Assembly (NCBI RefSeq): GCF_019649055.1
Contig: NW_026570223.1
Coordinates: 3,720,001 to 3,784,000 of the forward strand
Direction of reading: 5' to 3'
Length of the DNA stretch: 64,000 bases
Source of the DNA: Paramacrobiotus metropolitanus
Taxonomy: Eukaryota > Tardigrada > Eutardigrada > Parachela > Macrobiotidae
Position 1 is the stretch's first letter, and each line of letters opens with the position of its first letter. The position numbers and the translations under genes are program-made. Positions 7,801 through 16,900 of the stretch are shown here, piece by piece. The notes below the pieces were generated by a model. It saw nothing but the letters and a program-made list of their open reading frames with translations, had not been told where the DNA came from and made no database searches.

Positions 7801-10755
7801 CTGCATCCGTTCCTTGATCGCGTTCGCCTGATTGATCACTTCATCCCGCTTCCGTTTCAGTGTTTCGAGCGTCCGAAGTCGTGCCGGGTCGAACACTTGT
7901 GTATTCGGCGGGTGTGCTCCGCCGTCGACCTGTGTGGTCGGCGGTGGAGGCGATGATATCGGTGAAGTTATGATGGCTCCCGGTTGTAACGTCGTCGGTT
8001 GGACGTTATCCGTCTGTGAGGTCGGAGATTTTTCCGCTAGGATTGCCGTCTTCACTTGATCCATAGCTGTTCGGAGTCGGTGTTTGTCCACCTCTGTGGT
8101 GGGCAAGCCGTACCGAGTAAGATCTTCAGTTAGCCCTATGTGAGCTATGAGATCATTAATCTTCCGAACTGGATCTAGGTCGGCGGGATTCTGAATTCCG
8201 TTGGCTATTCGTCCATAAATGGCTTGGAGGGCTTCTTTGCCGTCGAGGATGGTTTTCCAGACCTCTGTCGTCTGGTCATCCTGTCCGATCTGTAGTGCCA
8301 TAGCATGATACCGGAGCTGGGGAACCTGTTGTTCGGTTCCACCCGTCTGGCTCTGGATTATCTGTTGAATCCTTCGGTAATGCATATTCAGTCGGATGGC
8401 CGGGTCATCTGTCGTTATCCCGTCACGTAGTTCGAGTAGTTGGCGGGCGACACGCAAACTTCGGTGGAGGTCGTTAACTATCTGAGCTCTGTTGGCGATA
8501 GCTGTTAAGTCTCCGCCTTGCGTCATCCTTATGCCATCAAGGATTCGATTTCCGACCTCGATGGCGGCCCGTACGTCCGTTATTTGAGGCATTGGTATGG
8601 CTGACGACCTCCGTTCCGCTGCTTCCAGGTTTTGGGTCAGGTGAGGATGCCGGTCGATTCGGTTTTGTGCGTTCTGCATCCTTGTTCGGATGACGGTTAG
8701 TTCTGCCATCGTTGTTGGTAGTCCGGCTGTTAGGTATGACTGGAGTCCTGCCATGTAATCACGAATGACTTTCCCGTTGTGTTCGAGGGCTTGCCATTCA
8801 GGAGTTCCGGCCTGTGTATCGTCCATGACCGCGCCCATTCGTTCCACGACTATTCCAGCCATTCTTAGGAATGCCCGTAGCTCCTGCAATGTTGGGAGCG
8901 GCAGTACAGGTGGCCCTTGTGGGACCTGCTGTATCGGATTCGCCTGGAAGGCCGGAATTTGGGCTGGTAGCAACCCTTGGCCCACGTTCACCGTTATCAT
9001 CTGTTGGGGTTGACTCGTCGGGACGGCCGCTGGTTGGGTCGTCACCGGTTGGAGTGCTCGGATTTCGTTCTCCTGCTCCATGTATTTCTTTGTCCAGTGG
9101 TCAATCAGTTCGAGATTGCTCTGGAAGATTCGATGATGATGTTCCTTGGTCGGATCGAGTGTGGGTAGGCGTTGCTTCGCCTCGTCGATCCTTTGAAGGT
9201 ATTCGTTGCGCTTTTGCGCTAAAGCATCCAACCGAGCTAACCGGATTTCCTCATCAATCACCGCCTGTGTGGTCGGTGCTGAGGCTCCGGACGAGCGCAA
9301 GTTTCGTTCCTCTGCTCGTATCTTCCTTTCCAGGTGGGCGGCCTGATCGGTACGTTGTTGTTCCTCTCGGCCTATCCTTCCCATTTCAGTTGTATAATTC
9401 TCGGCTGTATGGGGAACCTTTGTATAACTCATTCTGAGTTTTACTGCCTCCTTGATAGCCTCCTCCTTCTGGACACGGAGTTTTCCGATCTCTAACGACG
9501 GTGTTCGGCCAGGCACTTGTTGGCCTGCCGAAGTCGACGGAGTTGGCTGGGACGGCGGTACGACAACCTGTGTGGTTATCGGGAAGGAGCCTGGTTCTGG
9601 GTCTCCCAGTCTCTGGGCCACGTTCCGGGCTACTGCCTGTTGGCAGATTTGGAGGTCCTGTTGCTCCCTTTGATAGAGCGTCTTGGTGGCCTCGTTCAGC
9701 CGTGTCTCGTTGTAAGAGAGCTGATTCAATAGTGCCGCTCGATAGCCGGCGTGGCTTGGATCCGTCTGCGAAGTCTGCGTCAACGCGTGGCTAATCGTGT
9801 CTATGTGAACACGAGCCAATTTCGCTTGTTGACGGAGTTCCTCGTCAGTCCTTCCGTTGGTGTTAATTTCTTGAACGACCGCGTAAGGTGGAGGCATCGA
9901 CGTTACGACCTGTGTGGTCGCTGTCGAAACAGGCACTTGTTGGCTCTGTCCTCCGACCTGGCTTCTGTGCTGATTCAGCCGATTCAATAAGTGGGTCGTC
10001 GCGTTCGGATCCATCCAGGAACTTTGTTGTCCAGGTGGTCGAAGGTGAGTCGGCGAAGTCGGTGGCGTAAGCAATATCGGCCTTGGTGGCGAAATTGTGC
10101 CATCCGGATTGATCATGCTGATCGTTGCGATTTGTGGGGGTGGCATTCCCGACGTTGGCGGGATTGATGCGAATCGCATCGCCGGTGGGGTGTATGGAAA
10201 ACTACTCGGCGCCAGTGTGGGCGTCGTGTAGATCGGGCCAGTCATATTAGCCATTCCTGGCGCCATTGTGGGCACCATGTAAATCGTTGTAGGCGTATTC
10301 GCCATCCCTGGCACCATTGTGGGTGTCGGGTAAACTGCTCCGGTCATCACTGTTGATACCGAGCTGGTCGGTCCGACTATTGTTGTCGGTGCCGACCACT
10401 GATACGGTGGCATTTGACCATGTGGGTCGACTGCCGTTGCCGGAGTCGTCTGACTCGTTCCAGTGCCGAGATTCCACAGGCAGCCTGTGTTATCGACTGC
10501 TGTGTTCGGTGGCAAAATCTGCGGCGGTATTGTTCCGCGCTGGGGCCCGACCGTAAGACCTGCTAACACATTAGCTGTTAAGTTAGCACTAGGATTTTCT
10601 ACCTGCGGTAAGGGCGTCTGTGTGGCCGACCGCGAATTATCCGATCGCGATGTTGAGCGATGGGGCGGATAAGGCTGGGATCGGTGTGATCCGCTGCCGC
10701 TGCGTCCGCTGTTCGATCCGCTGGAAGGTGGGTCGTGTCGGTGACGACCTGACAT
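4786..10755 (-). CDS. Copy A ORF3: 1989-aa repeat protein of unknown function
   Basis: No family was recognised. Residues 1-330 are Pro/Gly/Ser/Thr-rich, with near-repeats such as PTMAPGMAN and a PPPY near 290. From about 340 to 1960 the protein is a string of roughly thirteen charged helical segments of 60-100 aa, each looking like a two- or three-helix hairpin with heptad-like hydrophobics, separated by disordered Pro/Thr/Gln linkers that often contain TTQV. There is no signal peptide, transmembrane segment, fusion peptide or Cys-rich ectodomain, so it is not an envelope protein. Copy B has a shorter homologue (about 1200 codons). It overlaps ORF4 by 29 nt. A structural or cytoskeleton-like scaffold role is a guess. 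The frame is fully open, which argues for selection. Confidence 0.85.
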   Translation of the reverse strand: MSGRHRHDPPSSGSNSGRSGSGSHRSQPYPPHRSTSRSDNSRSATQTPLPQVENPSANLTANVLAGLTVGPQRGTIPPQILPPNTAVDNTGCLWNLGTGTSQTTPATAVDPHGQMPPYQWSAPTTIVGPTSSVSTVMTGAVYPTPTMVPGMANTPTTIYMVPTMAPGMANMTGPIYTTPTLAPSSFPYTPPAMRFASIPPTSGMPPPQIATISMINPDGTISPPRPILLTPPTSPTHLRPPGQQSSWMDPNATTHLLNRLNQHRSQVGGQSQQVPVSTATTQVVTSMPPPYAVVQEINTNGRTDEELRQQAKLARVHIDTISHALTQTSQTDPSHAGYRAALLNQLSYNETRLNEATKTLYQREQQDLQICQQAVARNVAQRLGDPEPGSFPITTQVVVPPSQPTPSTSAGQQVPGRTPSLEIGKLRVQKEEAIKEAVKLRMSYTKVPHTAENYTTEMGRIGREEQQRTDQAAHLERKIRAEERNLRSSGASAPTTQAVIDEEIRLARLDALAQKRNEYLQRIDEAKQRLPTLDPTKEHHHRIFQSNLELIDHWTKKYMEQENEIRALQPVTTQPAAVPTSQPQQMITVNVGQGLLPAQIPAFQANPIQQVPQGPPVLPLPTLQELRAFLRMAGIVVERMGAVMDDTQAGTPEWQALEHNGKVIRDYMAGLQSYLTAGLPTTMAELTVIRTRMQNAQNRIDRHPHLTQNLEAAERRSSAIPMPQITDVRAAIEVGNRILDGIRMTQGGDLTAIANRAQIVNDLHRSLRVARQLLELRDGITTDDPAIRLNMHYRRIQQIIQSQTGGTEQQVPQLRYHAMALQIGQDDQTTEVWKTILDGKEALQAIYGRIANGIQNPADLDPVRKINDLIAHIGLTEDLTRYGLPTTEVDKHRLRTAMDQVKTAILAEKSPTSQTDNVQPTTLQPGAIITSPISSPPPPTTQVDGGAHPPNTQVFDPARLRTLETLKRKRDEVINQANAIKERMQNLPTSGADHPREFQVLLNQHKQAYDRQAELDKVIYVEQQMIQLTATPRSPQTMRALATPATNGEKTITDARRALREAKQILGKMRERSQQGLERFAPQKIDDFTTHIELVESLVQSGTPQTLAHQRLLEPGVALLAKINEDHRSLLPALSTTTTQAATSNTSPDRTILYAKSAIKEAERALRRIRRRAARGIEPNVQKIASEFDTHIQLLRNLIQPGAVEPGAHFHLVMDSINRLRDYSRTQSRLPDSDTETSDALPSTSSAAEMHSAMRKSRREKMASIIGDGWNLLDHLQRSFVNETPTDAETLKVARQKMNDLTAYLKRADHLIMKDEPTEVDERQLRAVVERITEILDAEPAYTIRIPSPSSPRRAAPTTTAVMTLVGTTPMENLTANMDIICQAGQDLADIYYHRLSGTLTDQEQTDLDRIDRALRLELDWADTLASWEIPPPGPNRDRLIEALQSVIDHVKQYLANPNKAGAPVPARERTPSPVPSVGLDVELPFTETVEQKEVNIGEVEDQYREAVEVMEKLGKQLRELDPNNAMEKQMRDALDQQYNICSRRVEDLGKILEANPQRVQPTSTQPKPTTSHQPPEPTLAEQRDVLDQRLARAKKIAADLQRQVDSMDGTDPTIRNIRTAIGDQLKISQMHVQDIEAEYDMLRRKWMTDKTRQERLERYRKETQQGASGLQQPMTSSHPTSSTSLVQQRPMEMDDRPMSPATEARIMEAIPDTDELPSTVAPHIVKLLARVAELITEMRARRNFCVDNSQEANNLDRDILAWGNNARFIRRLCHPDAPQTSRTQQHLGRTISWLETRVYEYEEEKARDKETEPTSVATNAMAEGRSSRTTKIQTARKPTFDSVRLPPPAPPAKPDLEWIKAVNTQLLRADAVIIELRKMMDETDQRSPQYCQIDINLGHLENNTKEARFILRPTTVWSAKNQERLQTLVAMIQSFVDDFYKRKEAEEQKKSKRPPSAKKPKVQPVKPTQVATGESPRRADGRSTSPST

Positions 10756-10931
10756 TGTCGCTTGCTGTCAAGGAAAGGAAATACGGCGCGTTAGAATTCT
10801 ACCAACTCCCGTACATTCAACTGAAGATGTTCCGGTCAACTGAAGAGATTCCATTTCGACACCAAAGGTCCATCTATACCTAGCTACTGTTAAGCTACCT
10901 AAAACTTATTCTAAGTTTTACGCCTATGGCC
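10756..10931 (-). promoter_or_regulatory. Splice acceptor region between pol and ORF3, copy A
   Basis: On the minus strand a branch-point consensus CTAAC (10794-10790) is followed by a pyrimidine tract and TTTCCTTTCCTTGACAG, with the AG at 10766-10765, nine nt before the ORF3 ATG at 10755. This is a textbook 3' splice site. Copy B has CTAAC plus CAACAG and CCCCACAG at the same place. It implies a spliced subgenomic RNA for ORF3/ORF4, as retroviruses make for env. No donor was assigned. Confidence 0.7.
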
Positions 10932-13900
10932 CTATGACTGAGTCTGTTCTGTTGTGACTGCTGTTTTGGGTGTCTTGGGTTTTGCTGTTTTGACTGGTTT
11001 CTCCGAGTCTGCCCGTCCTTCGGTAATTCGTTCGAGGATTTCCTTATGGGCTTCGTCTTCAGCGACTTCTGTTTCTTCCAGCATCTGTTGTGCCGTCAGC
11101 TTCGGTTTCTTAGCTGTTCCGTACTTCCGTTTCGGCTTAGTCGGTTCGACTGCCTGATCGGCTGCTACGACTTCCGTGGTCGGCGCCGATGTACTAGGTA
11201 AGTCGACCTTCCGCTTCGTGTACTTGCGCTTTGGCTTGGTCGGTTGGACTGCCGAGTCGGCTACAACGACCTCTGTGGTCGGTGCCGACGAGTCGGTTTT
11301 CTTTACCGTCCTCTTTTTCCGAGCTGGCTTTGTCGCCAACTTCGGTTCCTCTGTTGGTTGGTTGGCTAGCTGGACCGGCGTTTCCGACTTGTCATCCGAC
11401 TTCTTCGGCAGCTCGGTGGTCGACTGAGCTTTGTGCTCGTCGACTTCCTCCGAGGTCGGTGCCGGGTCAGCTGCTATCACATCTTGCTTCTGCAGTTCTG
11501 TCAGTGCAGGTGTCTCGAAGTCGGTCGGAGGTTTCTTCCGAGATCGACCTCGCTTATTCTTCACCTTCGGTTTAGTTTCATCCGCGTCTTTGGTCGGATC
11601 CGAGGGTTTTTCGACGGTTTCTTCCGTTTTCTTCTTCGGCTTCCGAGTAGCTTTCCCTTCTGTCGGGTCGGCTACCGGGCCTGTTGACCGAGTTGCTGGT
11701 CGACTTGTCTCGACTCGGCAATGTTTGACTCGGTCGACGGCTACCGTATCTTCACGTCCGTCTTCACATCGGAGGAGTAAGTTGTTTGGGCCAACGTAGT
11801 TGATGACCGTCCAGACTCCGTCATAGCGTTCCTTCCGAGCTGGGTCCTTGGTCGGGAATTCCACCGTTACTTTGTCCCTCGGTTTGAAGGTCGGATTCGA
11901 CTTCTTCTTGTTATAGTGCTCGGCATTCCGTTCGAATGCTTCATCAATGTTGATGCGAGCAATCTCGTGCGAGCGTTGAAGTCGTTCTTTAATCCGTCGG
12001 ATATACTGTTCCTTATCCGTGAAGGTTTCCGGTGTATTCGTTCCGGCCACTATATCCTGTGGCATGGTCATTTCTCGGCCATACAACATGTAAAACGGTG
12101 AGAACTTAGTCGCGGCATGGACGGCTCGGTTCATTCCGCAGACGACATAATCCAAGGCTCTGTGCCATCGGTGTCCGTCTTTTACATCGCAGAACTTCCT
12201 GATTCCGTCCCAAATCGTTTGCATTTGCCGTTCGACTTGTCCTTGTCCTTCCGGATGATGGGCAGTTCCGAGTGTATGTTGGATGCCAAATATCCGTGCG
12301 ACCTTGGCGAACGTCTTCGCCGTAAAGTGAGTCCCTCTATCTGAGTGGATGAAGGTCGGCATTCCGTACTTTAGAAGGACGTCCTTGACGAAGAACCTTT
12401 CGAATTCTCTCGCGGTATTCGTCTTTGTTGCCCGGGCTATGGTGAACTTCGTCAGCTGGTCGGTTACCACTGCGATGTACTGGTATCCCTTCGTCTCCGT
12501 CCGAGGAAGAGGACCTTTGAAGTCCGCATAGATGCGATACCAGGCTTCACCGACTTCCATCTTTTGGAGTTTACCGGGTGGTGGGCGTCGTTGTTTGTTC
12601 GTCATGATGCACTGTCGGCATTTCTCGATGTAGGAGATGGCGTCACTGTTCATCCTTGGCCAGTAGTAACGCAACTTCAGCGCTTCGATCGTCTTTTCCC
12701 GTCCGAAATGGTTTCCGGTTTTTCCGTCGTGGAGCGATCGGATAATTTGATTGCGCATAAAGAGTGGTACGACGAAGCACCGTTCCAACTTTGTGTTGAT
12801 GGTCTTCAATCTGTACAAGACTCCTTGCGCCATCTGGTAATGTTCCAGATGTTGCGACTTATGGTCGAGGTTTTCTGGGTGTTCCAGTTGGTCGATAATT
12901 TTGCGGAGTTGTGGGTCTCGCAACTGCGCTTTCCGAAGTTCCACGTTCGGTTCGGGCGGAGGTGGGAGTGTCTTTTCGACTTCCAACTCCTCGTCTTCCG
13001 CCGTGTTGACGGTTCGAACTGTCGGTTCCGGTGTCTCCGGTGCTGGGATGTTAATGACTCGGACCTCTGTGGTACTCAAGTCGTCCCAGTCGGTTATGAC
13101 ATTGCACCCGGGGAGAACCGGTGGAAGGGGGATTTTCGGTGGTTCCTTTAGGTCCTTCTTCCTTTTCCTTGAGGCATTTGCCTTCAGACGTCTAAGAGTC
13201 CGAATTGTGCAGACCTTAATTTCGTCTTTGAAGTCCTCGAAGTTGGGGACTTGGTCCAACTCTTCGTGTGGATCTTTGTCGTCACTACGTTCGAGTGGCC
13301 ATCTTGACAGGGCGTCCGCATTGTCGCAGAAAACTCCTGGCTTATACTCGATGGTTATGTCCCGTCCTTGTAAAGCCAGTGCCCATCTCGTTAGTCGGGG
13401 GTTGATGCCAGGTCGGTTCGACTCGCATCGGAGCAGATTCTGCAGTGCTCGGTGGTCCGTTCTTACGGTGAATGGTCCGTGGTCGATGAAGTGCTTAAAT
13501 TTCTGCACGGCCCATACCACGGCCAAGCATTCCCATTCGGTAACTCCATAGTTGAGTTCCGGTCCGCGTAGGACTCGACTGGCATAGGCGATTGGATGAT
13601 CGTCTTGTGAGATCACCGCGCCGAGTCCGGCTCCGCTTGCGTCACATTCGATGACGGTCTTCTTAGTCGGGTCGAACTTTGCCAGTACAGGTGCTTCAGT
13701 TAGCGCCTTCTTGATGTCGTTGAACTCAGCCGTATGGGCTTCCGTCCAATCGAGCTTAATGTTTTTGTCCTTCCGTAGGAGCTCGTACATTTTTGATGTC
13801 TCCTGAGCGTATCCTTTGATGAACTTGCGGTAATAGTTGGCCAGTCCGAGGAACGACCTAAGTTGCCGTTCAGTTCTCGGGCAGCTTTGTTCTGCGATAC

Positions 13901-16900
13901 AGGCCACTTTCTCATCGTCGGTCTGGACTCCGTTCTTGCTAAGGACGTGTCCGAGGAACAGCAGTCTGTCCGTTCCGATCTCGCATTTGGAGGGTTTGAC
14001 CGTAAATCCAGCATCGCGGAGGCATTCGAGAGTTGCTCGGAAAGCCTCGAGGAAGTCTTCGAACGTTTTGCCGAAGAAGATGATGTCGTCAATGTAGGCG
14101 AACACACCCTTCTTCCGAGCTGAAGCCGTGATTTTGTCCATATGCATTTGGAAGGTTGCTGGTCCGTTGCAGACTCCAAACGGCATACGGTTAAACCGCC
14201 ACATGCCTTCGGGTGTTACGAAGGTCGTGTAGTCTTTGGATTGTTCATCCATAGGGATTTGCCAAAAGCCGGACTGACAGTCTACTTTGCCGTAGTATTC
14301 CATTCCGGCACATCGGTCCAGTAGCTCGTCCGGGTTCGGTAGTGGGTAGTTATTCTTCTTCGTAACTGCATTCAACTTGATATAGTTGATGCAGAAGCGT
14401 GTTCCTACCGTGCCGTCTCCGTTCCGTTTCGCGGCTAAGACGACGGGGAAGCTCCATGCATCCGATGACGGTTCGATGACTCCTTGGTCGAGCATCTCCT
14501 GCACGTGTTTCTGGATGAATTCACGTCCCTTCCAGCTTGTCTTGGTGGGGTTCATCTTAATCGGCTGCGCTCCCTGGACATCAATGGTATGTGTTACCCC
14601 TTTGACGTCTCCGTAGGGTTTCTTCGAGGTCGGAAATACGGTCCGGTAATCCCATGCAACCGCCTTCAGTTTGGCTAGTTGCTCGTCGGTTAGGTTTTTA
14701 CCGAAGTTCATGGAGTCGATGATTCTTCGTCGCTCCTCCTGGGATTCCGCGTCTTCCCGCTCGACTTCAGCCGTGTTGACTCGTGCTTCTTCGACCTTCT
14801 GGTCGTCCGTCATCATAGTAAATGCTTCGGCTCGACCCATCGGGGCACCTTTGCGTAAGGTTACCTCTCGATGAGTGTGGTTTGCCACCATGATGGTGAA
14901 TCGTTTCCCATCATGTTTGGTTACGCCGTCCATGAATTCGACTCCGTCTCGTTTGGGGTCGGATTCGCCGAGGTACATCAGTTTTTGGTCCTTGGATACC
15001 GGTACGTCCAGGACGACTTCTACCATGGTTACAGCTCGAGGGATGAGTTTTACCTTCCGTTGGGCTCGGACTCCTGTTGCCTCGAAAACTTCGAACTGGG
15101 GTTTCGGCTTCGCTTCCCTTGTATGGGGCCATGTCTTCGCCACTCTGTGTGGGAGTTCCCATTCGACAAATGCATTGTTGATTTCCGGTTCATAGACATC
15201 AGCATATTGCATGTGTCCAAGCCGAACGCCTTTCTTTAGCACCTTCGTTTGCTGAGTCGTGTTCTGAATGTTTATCCAGGCTGTGTCGTTTGTCGGTCGG
15301 ATGTCGATCTTGGCTTCGATTGGCCGAATAGGTCGGACTACCCGTTGTAGGGTAGAGAAGTAAATTGGTCTTCTCGGATCCATTGGTTTGGCCGTCCGTA
15401 CCTTGATCGAACATGTTGACCATGGTGGAAGAGAGACTCGTTCGCTGTTGAAGACGACTTGTCGGTCTAGCGCTTTCGTCTCTACGTAGGAGTCCAGTTT
15501 TAAGTGGTGGGCTTCTGGGCATTTGTTGTCCAGGTCCAGCTCTTCTATCGTCGTTACTTTGGCGACTCGTGCCTTCCATGTGTTGAAGTGCTCCGACTTC
15601 TGTTCGTCGGTTAGGTTAGCCAAGGTCGGTTGTTCTGTTGACAACTGCTGGACGACTATGGTTGGAGGTCGGAAATCGTCTTCCTCCGGTTTACCTCCTC
15701 CGAACTCCCACAAAGCCTTAAGTTGGTCGAGTTCCTCCTGTTGTTCGGAGTCGGTCGGCTTGGGCTGTTCGGTTTGTTCCGGTTGCTCGACTATGAATTC
15801 TGTGTGAACTATAGTCCGCAATGCCGTGGTTAGTCGGACATCGTAGGTCGGTTCTTCGTCCTCCGATGACGAGTCGTCCGAGTCGTTTATGCTCGGTTTA
15901 TCCGTCCTACAGTGTCGGACTGACAGGTCGAATTCTTCGTCGTCTTCCTCTTCGGATTCTTCCGAAGGTCGGTTATCGGAGTCTGTGTCCGCAGAGTCGC
16001 TCGTACTCTGTATATCCGAGTCGTCCGACTGGAAATCTTCATTTTCGACGGTCGTTCCGTCTTCTTGTCCGACTTGCGGTGTGTTGCCGACTTCGACCTG
16101 TGTGGTCGGTTCGACTTGGTCGACTTGCTCCGTCGGTTGGGTAGGTCGACTTGCTCCGTCCTGGTTCTCAAGGTCGGCTGGTTGTGAGCCTACGTCGCTC
16201 AACCATTGGATGCGCGTCTGTTGGGGCTTCCGAAAGCGGTCTACCTTCCGTTCTTGTTGCGGAGGTGACGGTGACGACGGTCTGTCGTCCGACCAAGTTA
16301 AGTCGTGATGAGCCTTTATGGCCCGTACCACTCCGTCAATGTTGTCCTTGCAGATGGTACACTGGTAGGGTTTGTCCGTTTCCTCCAGGATTACGTCATC
16401 CTGGGGTTTCGGTGGGCTACTCGCGAAGTGTACTGTGGTCGGAGTATGCTCCTCTATTGGCGGTAATGGGTCGGGTACATGTCGCGTTATAGCGGTGTCC
16501 TCGCCATACCGTTGCCAAAATGCAGTCGTTGACGATTCTCCGTGCAACTGAACTCGCTGCATGTAGGCGAAAAGTTGAAAGCCCAATTCTTGGCAAGGCA
16601 TTTCCAAAGGTCGTGGGACGGGGAGTCCGTACTCCATGTACTGTCGATGGATCGGAATTCGTTCATCTTCCCATTCCCATGCTTCGTCCTCTATGTCGTT
16701 CATGAGGGCGATTACAGGTTCACACGTTTGTTGTGCGTCCCGTATTTGCTCGTAAGTTACCGCTCCGTTCTGTCGCAGAGTGGTCACCATCTCCAACGTC
16801 CGTTGGTCGAGAAAGTGTCGAGCTCCCGAGAACCAAGTTCGGTACCTTTGTTGTACCTCTTCTAAGTTCTGAGCATCCGCTTCAGCGGATGCCTCTGGTA

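Noticed and set aside
4786-10755. ORF3 as an envelope gene (errantivirus-like)
   Set aside because: No signal peptide, furin site, transmembrane span or fusion segment; wholly hydrophilic and helical.
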